DNA of 15,099 nt, taken from the NCBI GenBank assembly GCA_020697375.1, contig JAJFBJ010000079.1, positions 1 through 15,099 of the forward strand. The letters run 5' to 3'. This document shows positions 1 to 8,104 of the stretch, one piece after another. Each line of letters starts with the position of its first letter. Within the stretch, counting starts at the first letter, position 1. The notes beneath the pieces are model-generated. The model was not told where the DNA came from. It did no database searches and worked only from the letters and a program-made list of their open reading frames with translations. This DNA comes from Nitrospira sp. (GTDB lineage Bacteria > Nitrospirota > Nitrospiria > Nitrospirales > Nitrospiraceae). Position numbers and translations under genes: made by a program.

Positions 1-378
1 CACCTGATCCAGCCCTTGGGATTTACCCTGGAAGACAAGCAGTTGCTGCGCGCCGGCTTGGACTATCATGAATTCGCCATGATCACGGTTCACAAAAGTT
101 GGACGGATTGTACTGAGCGTCTGAAGGATCACCGCCTGTATGCCGTCTCCACGAAGGGCACACAGCGCTATGACCTCGTGAACTATGCCGAAGGCGATGT
201 GTTCGTATTCGGTCCGGAAAGCCGCGGTCTGCCGCCCGAGATCCTGGGAAGTGTCTCTGATAAGCAGCGTATCCGTGTGCCGATGGTTCCTGAAAGCCGC
301 AGCCTCAATCTCTCCAATGCGGTCGCGGTCGTCATCTATGAAGCCTGGCGGCAGGTCGAGTTTGGAAAGGGTCGGTAA
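1..378 (+). CDS. trmL: tRNA (cytidine(34)-2'-O)-methyltransferase TrmL, 3' part
   Basis: This is the C-terminal part (125 residues) of a SPOUT-class methyltransferase; the start lies before the window. The reading frame is open from base 1 (HLIQPLGF...) to TAA at 376-378. TrmL methylates the 2'-OH of the wobble nucleotide 34 of certain tRNA-Leu species in the cytoplasm, using S-adenosylmethionine. The sequence follows E. coli TrmL closely: LRAGLDYHEF near the left end, then SpoU motif 2 (FGPESRGLP, about 201-227) and motif 3 (NLSNAVAVVIYEAWRQ, about 304-351), which form the trefoil knot and SAM site. The next gene starts 9 bases downstream on the same strand, so the two may be co-transcribed. 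The identification is very secure; only the N-terminus is missing. Confidence 0.95.
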   Translation, partial: HLIQPLGFTLEDKQLLRAGLDYHEFAMITVHKSWTDCTERLKDHRLYAVSTKGTQRYDLVNYAEGDVFVFGPESRGLPPEILGSVSDKQRIRVPMVPESRSLNLSNAVAVVIYEAWRQVEFGKGR

Positions 379-387
379 AGGAAGCGC

Positions 388-1100
388 ATGAAAGACGCTG
401 TATCGAGAGCCCATATGAAGACGTTTCAATTCATCGCCGTTGTCATAGGGGCTGTCCTCAGTCTGAGCCTCTCTGCTTGCGGAACCGGGCCGCGCGAAAA
501 AAAGATTGAGTTCGTGCATCTTGCGCTCGGCGCCAGCGACGCAACCGGAGTGGGAGCTGTCCCGCTCACCGAGGGATAGGTATTTCTCATCAAACGCGAA
601 CTGGACAGGCGGCTGCCCGGTCTCTTTTTGATCAATCTTGGCATACCAGGGGCTCGTATCGATGTGATCAAGGAACAGGTGCGGCTCGCGAAGCAGCTCG
701 GTACGAAGGCCAATCTTGTGACGTTATGGACGGGTGGGAACGATGTTGTGCATGGTGATGATCCGAAGATCTTTCGGCAAGACCTCCGGTTCGTCCTTCA
801 GACGCTTCGTGAGCATGTTTCGTCAAACATCGTGATCGGGAATCTACCCGATCTCACCCGGCTTCCACGTTTCCAACGAGCCCCAATTCCCGCGTGACGC
901 TTGACAGGATCAACGCCTATAACGAAGGCATTGCCAAGGAAGCGCGCGACGCCGACGCGTCGGTCGTCGATTTATCCGCGCAACCGGTTCGCGAAGCGCT
1001 CATTCTTGACGCGGATGGTTTTCATCCGAATGACGCCGGCCATCGCGAAATCGCCCGGCTCTTCTTGCAGGCGATCTTAGTGAAGCTGAGCATGAAATAG
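388..1100 (+). pseudogene. GDSL/SGNH-family lipoprotein esterase, interrupted by an in-frame TAG and a frameshift
   Basis: Three open stretches together make one SGNH hydrolase of about 237 residues. Translation from ATG 388 (AGGAAG ribosome site just before) or ATG 415 gives a lipoprotein signal ending in LSLSAC. SGNH block I follows as LGASDATGVGA with the nucleophile Ser (GASD rather than GDSL). At 577-579 a TAG stands where relatives have Tyr (TEG-Y-VF), and the same frame then continues with NLGIPGARIDVI and block III (WTGGND). Near 881-884 one base seems lost from a C run: frame 1 ends at TGA 895-897, while frame 3 continues with LDRINAYNEGI and block V (DGFHPNDAGH, catalytic Asp and His) to TAG 1098-1100. 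All catalytic blocks are intact, so decay is recent or partly a sequencing artefact. The expected product is an envelope-anchored esterase or lipase; its substrate is unknown. Confidence 0.85.
577..579 (+). other. in-frame TAG inside the GDSL esterase gene
   Basis: The frame is open and homologous in character on both sides (GVGAVPLTEG before, VFLIKRELDRRLPG after). Family members usually have an aromatic residue, mostly Tyr, here. One base change from TAT or TAC to TAG explains it. Confidence 0.75.
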
Positions 1101-1108
1101 AGGCAGGC

Positions 1109-1423
1109 ATGGAAACGAAAGCCTATAAGACGCTGGCAGAAGCCGTGGAGGGTCTCAAACAACGAGGATCTGCGGCAAACTTCGAGTTGCTCGGCAAGAC
1201 GTTTCGGGCGGTCGATAGCGGCCGGACATTTACCGCCGATCAGTTGACAATCGTCGAGCATCACCGGTTTGAAGGAGCCAGTGATCCGGATGACATGTCG
1301 GTTCTGTATGCCATCGAAGCCGGCGACGGCACGCGTGGAACCATTGCCGATGCGTTCGGCCCCCAAGCCGATCCTGATCTCGGGGCGTTTCTCAAAAATG
1401 TGAAGATGCGCGAAAGTCTCTAG
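1109..1423 (+). CDS. small conserved protein of the family often labelled 'phosphoribosylpyrophosphate synthetase' (about 100 aa)
   Basis: This 104-residue, acidic, soluble protein has no signal peptide or membrane segment. It starts at ATG 1109 after a GAGGCAGGC ribosome-site-like stretch, 8 bases past the stop of the broken esterase. The pattern (YKTLAEAVEGLKQRG near the N-terminus, then VEHHRFEGASDPDDMSVLYAIE and GTRGTIADAFG) matches a small family common in Bacteroidota and other environmental bacteria. Databases often name it phosphoribosylpyrophosphate synthetase, but the protein is far too short for that enzyme and lacks its PRPP-binding loop, so the name is probably a misannotation. 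The core RFEG-SDPDD-S-LYAI is the most recognisable part. The function is unknown. Family membership is from memory; that it is a real gene is well supported by frame, start and spacing. Confidence 0.7.
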   Translation: METKAYKTLAEAVEGLKQRGSAANFELLGKTFRAVDSGRTFTADQLTIVEHHRFEGASDPDDMSVLYAIEAGDGTRGTIADAFGPQADPDLGAFLKNVKMRESL

Positions 1424-1495
1424 CTGCGTCGTGAATCATGCGGCCTAGCGCCTCCACCTAAGCCGAATCTCTCCGGCAGGCACCATCGCTCTGCT

Positions 1496-3379
1496 TCAAA
1501 TCTCCAGTACCAGTCCGATCTCGACCACCTGTTCAGCCGGCAGGTGGAAATAGGAGCTGGCTCGCTGGGTATTCCGCGACAGGAACACGAAGATCTTTTC
1601 TCTCCATATCGCCATGCCCGGTTTGGGCGTCGCCAGAAAAGTCAGCCGGCTGAGGAAGAACGTCGTCTCCTCAATCCGAAGAACATGGCCACGCGCTGCG
1701 AGTTGCGCGAGAACGCGCGGAATATCCGGCGTTTCCATAAAACCGCATTGCGCCACGATCTGGAACAGATTGTCGCGCAGGACGGTAATCTCCAACGGTC
1801 CTCCCGATGGAACGAACGGCACGTGCGCCGTAAGGACCGTGAGCAGATACACCTGTTCGTGAAGCGATTTGTTATGCCTGACGTTTTGCAGCAGCGCTGG
1901 CGGCGTCACTTCAGGAAGCTGGGAGAGAAACACGGCTTGACCGGCTGTCCTGTATTGCACGGTCGGCAAGACCTCCTGGACGAATCGGGCCAAGGAAGGA
2001 AACTGCGCACGGACATGGTCCGCCACAATCGCTCGACCTCGTGCCCATGTGCTCATGACGGTGAATATTGCCGCGCCAAGAAGGAGTGGAAACCAACCGC
2101 CATGCGGGATCTTCCGGGCGTTCGCGAGAAAGAACGCCAGGTCGATGAATAAAAAGCCTGCGACCGCCAAGGCGGCCGCAGGCGGGCTCCATTTCCAATG
2201 CGCCTGGGCAACCCGATACATGAGCAATGTCGTGATCACCATGGAGCCGGACACGGCGATGCCATAGGCCGCGGCCAGGTTGCTGGATGATCCGAATGAG
2301 AGGATCAGCCCGGCGGTCCCAATGAACATCATCCAATTCAGCACCCCAAAATAGATCTGCCCATGCTGCTCGGCGGAGGTGTGGGTGATCCGCAACGCCG
2401 GCAGATAGCCGAGTTGCACGGCTTGTAACGTCAACGAAAAGGCGCCGGACAGCATGGCCTGCGACGCGATCACGGTGGCGGCAGCGGCCAGCGCGATCAA
2501 AGGATAGAGCATCCAAGCCGGGGCCAAATGATAAAAGGGATTGACGAGCGCCGCCGGATCCCTCATCAACAACGCGCCCTGGCCGAAATATTGGAGCAGG
2601 AGCGCCGGCAGGGCGACGCAAAACCAGCCGAGTTGTATCGGCCGCCGTCCGAAATGACCCATGTCCGCATAGAGCGCCTCTGCTCCCGTCAGGACGAGAA
2701 AGACGCTGCCTAAAACCAGGAAACCGATGCCGGCATGTCGGATAAGAAACTCGATCGCATAGAGGGGATTGGCGGCGAGCAGCACCCCGGGTGTTTCAAT
2801 CAGACTGGAAAGCCCGAGCAGTCCCATCGTGGCGAACCACATCAGCATGACGGGGCCGAAAATACCGCCGATTCTTCCGGACCCGCGCCGTTGGATGGTG
2901 AACAGCAGGGCCACGAGGATGACGGTGATGGGAAGGATGTAAGGATCGAAGAAATCGGTGCCCAAGGTCAGCCCCTCTACCGCGCTGAGGACGGAGATAG
3001 CCGGCGTAATAATACCGTCGCTATAGAGAAAGGCGGCGCCGATCAAGCCAAGGACCACGATCGGACTGAGTCCTTTGCGGAAATTCACCGGGTGGGATCG
3101 CTGGCTGAGCGCCATGAGCGCCAGCATGCCTCCTTCGCCGTCGTTATCGGCCTTCATGACGAACAATAAATACTTCACGGTCACGACCAGCAGAAGCGAC
3201 CAGAGGATCATGGAGAGGATACCCAGCACGTTGTCGGTAGAGACCGGAAGGCCGTGCGAGTCGTGAAAACATTCGCGCAAGGCATACAGCGGGCTTGTGC
3301 CGATGTCGCCATAGACGACCCCCAGGGCGGCGATGGCCAAGGAGGCGGGAGGGGCTTGACTGTTCAGGTGCTTCGGCAT
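1496..3379 (-). CDS. kup: low-affinity potassium uptake protein Kup (KUP/HAK/KT family)
   Basis: This 627-residue protein has the normal length for bacterial Kup. It is an inner-membrane proton-coupled K+ importer. The N-terminal signature GVVYGDIGTSPLYALRE (residues 20-36) is nearly invariant in the family and includes the transport-critical Asp (D25). It is followed by VKYLLFVMKADNDGEGGMLAL (about 69-89) and YSDGIITPAISVLSAVEGL (about 118-136). About twelve hydrophobic segments fill residues 15-450, and a hydrophilic cytoplasmic domain completes the C-terminus, ending in VVEIGLVLEI. The gene starts at ATG 3377-3379 with only a weak GGGA-type ribosome site. It lies 80 bases downstream of the AI-2E-family permease on the same strand, so the two may share a transcript. 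It converges on the upstream plus-strand cluster, with 72 bases between the gene ends. Confidence 0.96.
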   Translation of the reverse strand: MPKHLNSQAPPASLAIAALGVVYGDIGTSPLYALRECFHDSHGLPVSTDNVLGILSMILWSLLLVVTVKYLLFVMKADNDGEGGMLALMALSQRSHPVNFRKGLSPIVVLGLIGAAFLYSDGIITPAISVLSAVEGLTLGTDFFDPYILPITVILVALLFTIQRRGSGRIGGIFGPVMLMWFATMGLLGLSSLIETPGVLLAANPLYAIEFLIRHAGIGFLVLGSVFLVLTGAEALYADMGHFGRRPIQLGWFCVALPALLLQYFGQGALLMRDPAALVNPFYHLAPAWMLYPLIALAAAATVIASQAMLSGAFSLTLQAVQLGYLPALRITHTSAEQHGQIYFGVLNWMMFIGTAGLILSFGSSSNLAAAYGIAVSGSMVITTLLMYRVAQAHWKWSPPAAALAVAGFLFIDLAFFLANARKIPHGGWFPLLLGAAIFTVMSTWARGRAIVADHVRAQFPSLARFVQEVLPTVQYRTAGQAVFLSQLPEVTPPALLQNVRHNKSLHEQVYLLTVLTAHVPFVPSGGPLEITVLRDNLFQIVAQCGFMETPDIPRVLAQLAARGHVLRIEETTFFLSRLTFLATPKPGMAIWREKIFVFLSRNTQRASSYFHLPAEQVVEIGLVLEI

Positions 3380-3459
3380 CTACGTCCCAAGCTCAAGGGG
3401 GCCATGAGAGGTGTGGTTTTAAGTCGGCAGCCGGAACCCACGGGAGAGTGCTCAATCTG

Positions 3460-4545
3460 TCATTTGAGAAGGAGTTCGCTCGGGTGGTCTTGAAACTCGT
3501 CCTGGTAAATGCGGAAGGTTTCCAGGAGGACGGCCAGGATAATCGGACCGAGAAAAAGGCCAAGCAATCCGAAGGAAGCTAATCCACCCAACGAGGCAAA
3601 AAAGAGAAAGAGCATCGGCAGCTGAGCCTTGTTACCGATAAGGAACGGCTGCAGCAGATTGTCCATCAGACCGACGATTACCGTCCCGATGCCGATCATG
3701 AGGCATCCTTTTAGAACCGAGCCTGTGAAGAAGAGATAAAGAGCCACGGGAATCCAGACCAAGGCCGTGCCTCCGAACGGAAGCAGAGACAAGACGGCCG
3801 ACAAGGCGCCGAGAAAGATGGAGAACCGTACTCCGAGCGCCCAATAGGCCAGCCCGGCCACCGTGCCTTGCGCGAGGGCTGTCAGCAATGTCCCCTGCAT
3901 GACCGCGCCGATGGTGCCGTTCATCCGTTCGAAAATCTTCGCCTTGTGATCAGGGTCGAGCGGGATGGCCTGATAAAACCCTTTATAGAGGCGATCGCCG
4001 TCGCGGAAGAGAAAGAAAAGCGTAAAGACCATGACGAAAAAATCAGTGATGAACAGAAATGCATTCTTGGCTAGATCGGCCCCCTGCGCAAGGAGAAAGG
4101 AGCTGACCACCTTTCCGCCTTCGAGAACGGACGATTCGAGCTGTCCGCGATTTGCCAAAACCAGGCGTCCAAACATTTCCTGGCTGACCCCGCCGATGAC
4201 CGGTAATTGCGAGATGGACACGCCCAGCTCGCGCAGGTGTCCCTCACGAAACCATTGCGCGGTCGCTTCATAAGCCTGCACGGCCTCCTGAATACCTAGA
4301 ACGATCAGGTACAGGGCAGGCAAAACAGCGATGGACATCACGATCACCGTCATCGCGGCGGCTGCCACCTGCGGCCTATTCCGTACGGCGGTCAACAGCT
4401 TCTGGTAGAGCGGATAAAAAGTGGCCGTGAGAATAACGGCCCACATGATCGGATAGAAGAAGGGACTGAGGATGATGCCCAGTTGCCACATGAGCAACAG
4501 GACGATGCTAAAGAAGGTGAAGGAAAAGAGTTGCCTGCGAGTCAC
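3460..4545 (-). CDS. AI-2E family transporter (YdiK-like permease)
   Basis: This 361-residue polytopic inner-membrane protein belongs to the AI-2E transporter superfamily (PF01594). The arrangement is typical: two hydrophobic segments near the N-terminus (about 8-45), one around 60-88, an amphipathic region (about 89-150), then a dense block of membrane helices (about 155-345) containing FFLFRDGDRLY, LGVRFSIFLGALSAVLSLLPFGG and a final LFLGPIILAVLLETFRIYQDE. Family members include the autoinducer-2 exporter TqsA but also Na+/H+ antiporters and permeases of unknown substrate. The overall look is closest to E. coli YdiK, so no substrate is assigned. The start is GTG at 4543-4545; an ATG 8 bases upstream is out of frame and hits TGA after three codons. 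It lies just upstream of kup on the same strand. Confidence 0.9.
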   Translation of the reverse strand: MTRRQLFSFTFFSIVLLLMWQLGIILSPFFYPIMWAVILTATFYPLYQKLLTAVRNRPQVAAAAMTVIVMSIAVLPALYLIVLGIQEAVQAYEATAQWFREGHLRELGVSISQLPVIGGVSQEMFGRLVLANRGQLESSVLEGGKVVSSFLLAQGADLAKNAFLFITDFFVMVFTLFFLFRDGDRLYKGFYQAIPLDPDHKAKIFERMNGTIGAVMQGTLLTALAQGTVAGLAYWALGVRFSIFLGALSAVLSLLPFGGTALVWIPVALYLFFTGSVLKGCLMIGIGTVIVGLMDNLLQPFLIGNKAQLPMLFLFFASLGGLASFGLLGLFLGPIILAVLLETFRIYQDEFQDHPSELLLK

Positions 4546-4633
4546 TGGTCCATCCGTTTCGCCATAACGCCCGACGGGAAAGCTCGGCCTGCGGCGTCGA
4601 TGTCATGCGATGAGTGGAACTATAACATGTCTG

Positions 4634-4652
4634 GCAGGCTGCGGAAAAACTC
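4634..4652 (+). repeat. solo repeat tip related to the 4711-4835 element
   Basis: The 19-mer GCAGGCTGCGGAAAAACTC is 16/19 identical to 5611-5629 and resembles both tips of the element at 4711-4835 (shared pattern GCAGG, one base, TG, then an A-rich run). It lies 59 bases before the complete element. It may be the remnant of a degenerate or partial copy. Confidence 0.5.
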
Positions 4653-4710
4653 GGTATTTGCCAAATATGGCGCTGCGATCTGACGTATGGCAATGGTGCC
4701 AGAATAGCCT

Positions 4711-4835
4711 GCAGGATGTTCAAAAAGGCCGTCCAGCGCGGCCGCAGCGAGCGAAAACGCGAAGCGTACCCTTGCGGTACGTTGAGCCTCTGAGCGATGC
4801 GAGAACAAAGCTGGCGGACTTTTTCAGCATCCTGC
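4711..4835. repeat. 125-bp inverted-repeat element (REP/MITE-like, long imperfect hairpin)
   Basis: The left end GCAGGATGTTCAAAAAGGCC (4711-4730, continuing to 4736) and the reverse complement of the right end, GCAGGATGCTGAAAAAGTCC (4835-4816, continuing to 4811), match at 21 of 25 bases with one gap. The exact centre (4773) is the loop of a perfect 6-bp stem, CGTACC 4765-4770 with GGTACG 4776-4781. The whole unit is therefore symmetric and can form a cruciform or RNA hairpin; the stretches between tips and apex pair poorly. No transposase gene and no clear target-site duplication are visible. I recall the same core in many Nitrospira genomes, where it gives rise to spurious hypothetical proteins. 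A non-autonomous element or REP-type repeat is the likeliest reading. Confidence 0.8.
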
Positions 4836-4976
4836 TGGAGATGTCAGCGTTGCAGCCGGAACGACAGGGGAATGAGCTCCTGCCACAGTTCATCCCGCGA
4901 CATATCACGATCCAGCGCGGTCGTCCCGTGAAGAACCGTGATATTCCGCGGCGCGAATGAACCACGTCCTCGGCGA

Positions 4977-4997
4977 TTTACGTCAAACTCTCGTAAA
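4977..4997. promoter_or_regulatory. TTTACG-N9-CGTAAA dyad upstream of the zinc-ribbon gene
   Basis: A perfect 6-bp inverted repeat with a 9-base spacer lies 126 bases before the zinc-ribbon start codon. The size and spacing would suit a dimeric regulator, but no promoter can be fixed nearby and a chance match is possible. Confidence 0.25.
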
Positions 4998-5123
4998 CGC
5001 AACGGTTTAGTTCCTCGATTACGGCTATTCAGCCCTGGTATGTGCCCTGCATTCCACCGTGAATACTCTCTCAACATCGGTGACAGGAACGAGTGAGCGC
5101 AGGACAAAAGAAGGGGGATTTCA

Positions 5124-5336
5124 ATGAAATGCACACGCTGTAGCGGGTTCATGCTGATTGAGTCGCTCTATGATATGACACATGAAGACGTGGGGGTCGG
5201 GAAATTCGGCGCACGCTGCATCAACTGTGGAAATATAGAAGATTCAGTGATCTGCCGAAACCGGGTGGTTCGGCCCTCGCTCCGGAACGCGCCCCGCGGG
5301 GGAGCAGTGGAGGCAGGCGTCATTTCCATGTGGTAA
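5124..5336 (+). CDS. small zinc-ribbon protein (two CxxC pairs)
   Basis: This 70-residue soluble protein has Cys3-x-x-Cys6 and Cys32-x-x-Cys35, the four ligands of a rubredoxin-like or zinc-ribbon knuckle, separated by 25 residues. The motif context MKCTRCSGFM ... GARCINCGN is one I associate with short orphan proteins in Nitrospira and other environmental bacteria. A further Cys at 44 is probably not a ligand. The C-terminal third is basic and likely disordered. The start at 5124 is backed by a strong ribosome site, AAGGGGGA at 5111-5118. It stands alone between repeat-rich stretches. A nucleic-acid- or protein-binding role is only inference; the function is unknown. Confidence 0.7.
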   Translation: MKCTRCSGFMLIESLYDMTHEDVGVGKFGARCINCGNIEDSVICRNRVVRPSLRNAPRGGAVEAGVISMW

Positions 5337-5707
5337 ATCATCCATACGCTCGCGACGTGCTACGAATCGTACGGCATGCGGCTCACGAGCAAATCTTTCA
5401 GCCGGCCGTTCGCCGCTATGTGATTGCGTCCTCAGTCTGGACGGAAAAATTCATCTCCAGCCGTTCGGCCATCGTTTCCATCCTTATCGAACGCAGTTCC
5501 GATTTGAAGGTCCTTTCATCTAGAAGTTCATGAATTCTTCTGCTAGATTCGCCCGCGGGCCATCAAAGTCATGACTCGCTTTGCAGGACATTGACCATCT
5601 CCACATCTAAGCAGGCTGTTGAAGAACTCTTTGGAGGCGCAATCCGGCTCTTCATGGGGGTCGTTCGCCCCAGGCGCCGCTTGCGGAAAGACCGGTAACC
5701 GCCATAC
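5337..5707. other. 371-bp region without a clear gene, upstream of tex
   Basis: A GTG-started frame at 5330-5533 (67 codons) has no recognisable motif and no ribosome site, so it is not called. Visible structures are a near-palindrome at 5519-5547 (TCTAG ... CTAGA arms), the perfect palindrome GCCCGCGGGC at 5551-5560, the repeat tip at 5611-5629, and a small hairpin TGGGG-N8-CCCCA around 5655-5672. The tex promoter must lie here, but no good sigma-70 pair could be fixed. Confidence 0.5.
5611..5629 (+). repeat. solo repeat tip GCAGGCTGTTGAAGAACTC
   Basis: It is 16/19 identical to 4634-4652, in the same orientation, and resembles the tips of the 125-bp element. It lies about 80 bases before the tex start. 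No opposite tip was found nearby. Confidence 0.5.
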
Positions 5708-8104
5708 ATGTCCTCTATGACGACAGTTATTTCGGACGCAGCACAGCAGAAAATCGTCGATCTTCTTGCCAAGGAACTCGGCGTGGCCTCTCCGCAAGTG
5801 GCCGCGGCGGTGACGTTGCTGGACGGCGGGGCGACGGTGCCCTTCATCGCCCGTTATCGCAAGGAGGCCACCAACAATCTGGACGATACGCATCTGCGCA
5901 ACTTGGAGGAACGGCTGCTGTATCTGCGGGAACTGGAAGAGCGGCGCGGAGCGATCCTCGCTTCGATCGAGGAACAGGGCAAATTGACCGACGAGCTGCG
6001 CCGTACCATAGAACAGGCGGCGACGAAACAATCTCTAGAAGATATGTATTTGCCGTACAAGCCCAAGCGCCGCACGCGGGCGCAGATTGCGCGTCAGGCC
6101 GGCCTGGAGCCCTTGGCCGATGCGCTCCTTGGGGACCCCACGCTCGATCCCGAGCAGGAGGCCATGAAGTTCATCAAGGTGATCGCGGCAACCGAGGGAG
6201 TCGAGGCCGTCAACGTTCCCGATGTGAAAAGCGCGCTTGAAGGCGCCCGCGATATTCTGGTCGAACGATTCGCCGAAACCGCCGGCCTGCTCGCCGTCCT
6301 CCGCGCCAAATTATGGAATGAGGGCATCGTCTCCTCCACCGTCATGTCCGGCAAGGAAACGGCCGAGGAAGAAAAATTCCGCGACTATTACTCCTATTCG
6401 GAGACTATCCGTACGATCCCCTCGCATCGCGCGCTGGCCCTGTTCCGGGGTCGCGCGCTCGGTGTGCTGAAGATCGACCTGAGCTTGGACGAGACCGCCG
6501 AAACCCTGGTACCGCATCCTTGCGCCGCCATGATCGCGGCCCATTTCCACATTGAAAATCGCGGCCGCCGCGCCGACAAATGGCTCACCGATCTTTGCTA
6601 CTGGACTTGGCGAGTCAAGGCGCATCTGCATCTCAGCACCGAGCTGCTGTTGCAGGTGCGTGAAGCGGCTGAAGCTGAGGCCATCAAGATTTTTGGTCGC
6701 AATCTGCATGAGCTCTTGCTCGCGGCGCCTGCCGGACCCAAAGCCGTCCTCGGCCTCGATCCCGGTATCCGCACCGGCTGCAAGGTGGCGATTGTGGATC
6801 CTACCGGGAAATTGCTGGAGACCGCCACGATTTACCCTCATCCACCGCGCAACGATTGGCAGGGATCGCTGGCGACGATCGTTCAGCTGGTGATCCGGCA
6901 TGGGGTCGAGTTGATCTCAATCGGCAACGGAACCGCCAGCCGCGAAACCGATAGGCTCGCCGCGGAGGTCATTAAGCTGGTGGCGGAGAAGAAGCCGGAA
7001 CAGAAGTTGGCCAAGATCGTGATAAGTGAAGCCGGCGCGTCGGTCTATTCGGCCTCCGCCTTTGCCGCCGCCGAGTTTCCGGCCTTGGACGTGAGCCTGC
7101 GCGGCGCCGTGTCCATTGCCAGGCGTTTGCAGGATCCTCTGGCCGAGCTGGTCAAGATCGATCCCAAATCGATCGGAGTCGGCCAATACCAGCACGACGT
7201 GAATCAGCGCGCCCTCGCGCGATCTCTCGATGCGACCGTCGAGGACTGCGTCAACGCGGTGGGTGTGGATGCCAACACGGCATCGGCTCCGCTGCTGGCC
7301 AGGGTGTCCGGACTCAATCGCGTGCTGGCCCAGAATATCGTGGAGTATCGCGATGCCCATGGGCCGTTCCCGAACCGCCTCATGATCCGGAAGGTGCCGC
7401 GTCTGGGCGAGAAGACGTTCGAGCAGGCGGCTGGGTTCCTGCGCGTCAACGATGGGGACAATCCATTGGATCGTTCTGCCGTACATCCGGAAGCCTATCC
7501 GGTGGTCGAGCGAATCCTGGCGCGAATCAATAAAGGAATCGGCGAGGTCATGGGCCGGCCGGCGGCGCTGAAGGGGCTGTCACCCGCGGAATTTACCAAT
7601 GAGACGTTCGGCTTGCCGACGGTCCGCGACATCCTTATGGAGTTGGAAAAGCCCGGTCGTGATCCGCGGCCGGAATTCAAGACGGCGACGTTCCGGGAGG
7701 GTGTCGAATCGCTTGCGGATTTACAGCCCGGCATGGTTCTCGAAGGGGTGGTGACCAACGTTGCGGCCTTTGGCGCCTTCGTCGATATCGGGGTGCATCA
7801 GGACGGCTTGGTCCATGTGTCCGCCTTGGCACATACGTACGTCAAGGATCCGCACGAAGTCGTGAAGCCTGGTCAGATCGTGAAGGTCAAGGTGCTGGCA
7901 GTCGATGTGCTTCGCCAACGGATTTCCCTCACCATGCGCACCGACGACACAGTGAGTGCGGCTTCGCGCTCCGACGTTCGTCCGGAAGGAGTGCGTGACG
8001 CGCGCGACCGGCGTCCTTCCGATTCACAGCGTGCGTCGGTTCGCGAACCTCAGCCAACCGGCGCGTTCGCCATGGCGCTGGCGCGGGCCCGGCAGAAGAA
8101 ATAG
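5708..8104 (+). CDS. tex: Tex-family RNA-binding transcription accessory protein
   Basis: This 798-residue cytoplasmic protein is close to the family's usual 770-790 and full length. Tex binds nucleic acid and is tied to transcription and RNA turnover; it is related to eukaryotic Spt6. The order of parts is as expected: an N-terminal helical region with [17 protein letters not shown] (about 45-61) and [25 protein letters not shown]; a YqgF/RNase H-like domain beginning [12 protein letters not shown] (about 344); helix-hairpin-helix region (about 520-585, [16 protein letters not shown] and [17 protein letters not shown]); and an S1 domain (about 670-745, [21 protein letters not shown]). The tail is Arg-rich and low-complexity, ending [17 protein letters not shown] 5708 is used here; ATG 5717 (MTTVISD) is also possible, and neither has a strong ribosome site. 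Confidence 0.97.
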   Translation: MSSMTTVISDAAQQKIVDLLAKELGVASPQVAAAVTLLDGGATVPFIARYRKEATNNLDDTHLRNLEERLLYLRELEERRGAILASIEEQGKLTDELRRTIEQAATKQSLEDMYLPYKPKRRTRAQIARQAGLEPLADALLGDPTLDPEQEAMKFIKVIAATEGVEAVNVPDVKSALEGARDILVERFAETAGLLAVLRAKLWNEGIVSSTVMSGKETAEEEKFRDYYSYSETIRTIPSHRALALFRGRALGVLKIDLSLDETAETLVPHPCAAMIAAHFHIENRGRRADKWLTDLCYWTWRVKAHLHLSTELLLQVREAAEAEAIKIFGRNLHELLLAAPAGPKAVLGLDPGIRTGCKVAIVDPTGKLLETATIYPHPPRNDWQGSLATIVQLVIRHGVELISIGNGTASRETDRLAAEVIKLVAEKKPEQKLAKIVISEAGASVYSASAFAAAEFPALDVSLRGAVSIARRLQDPLAELVKIDPKSIGVGQYQHDVNQRALARSLDATVEDCVNAVGVDANTASAPLLARVSGLNRVLAQNIVEYRDAHGPFPNRLMIRKVPRLGEKTFEQAAGFLRVNDGDNPLDRSAVHPEAYPVVERILARINKGIGEVMGRPAALKGLSPAEFTNETFGLPTVRDILMELEKPGRDPRPEFKTATFREGVESLADLQPGMVLEGVVTNVAAFGAFVDIGVHQDGLVHVSALAHTYVKDPHEVVKPGQIVKVKVLAVDVLRQRISLTMRTDDTVSAASRSDVRPEGVRDARDRRPSDSQRASVREPQPTGAFAMALARARQKK

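Larger units (their letters stand above)
4546..5123. other. gene-poor region with repeats, between the AI-2E permease and the zinc-ribbon gene
   Basis: No convincing protein gene is seen in these 578 bases. The region holds the divergent upstream sequences of the minus-strand permease gene and the plus-strand zinc-ribbon gene, a repeat tip at 4634-4652, the 125-bp inverted-repeat element at 4711-4835, and a short dyad at 4977-4997. Open frames over the element (for example 4720-4965 minus) are products of the repeat. A minus-strand frame ending at 4844 has a plausible-looking C-terminal part, but its start would lie inside the zinc-ribbon gene, so I do not call it. Confidence 0.6.

Noticed and set aside
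4685..4710. Possible sigma-54 promoter (GTGCCA near GCAA)
   Set aside because: The spacing between the two elements is 2 bases instead of 5, so it does not match the -24/-12 consensus.
4720..4965. Minus-strand frame over the repeat element
   Set aside because: Most of it is translated repeat; I recall such frames as spurious hypothetical proteins wherever this repeat occurs.
4844..5152. Minus-strand frame of 102 codons ending near the inverted-repeat element
   Set aside because: Its last 40 residues look protein-like, but the start would lie inside the zinc-ribbon gene, no ribosome site is seen and no family was recognised. It may be a remnant, not a gene.
5330..5533. GTG-started frame of 67 codons after the zinc-ribbon gene
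   Set aside because: No ribosome site, no motif and a low-complexity Ser-rich end; kept as intergenic.
6311..7486. Large minus-strand frames inside tex (6311-6901, 6917-7486)
   Set aside because: They are opposite a clearly identified full-length gene and show no domain pattern.
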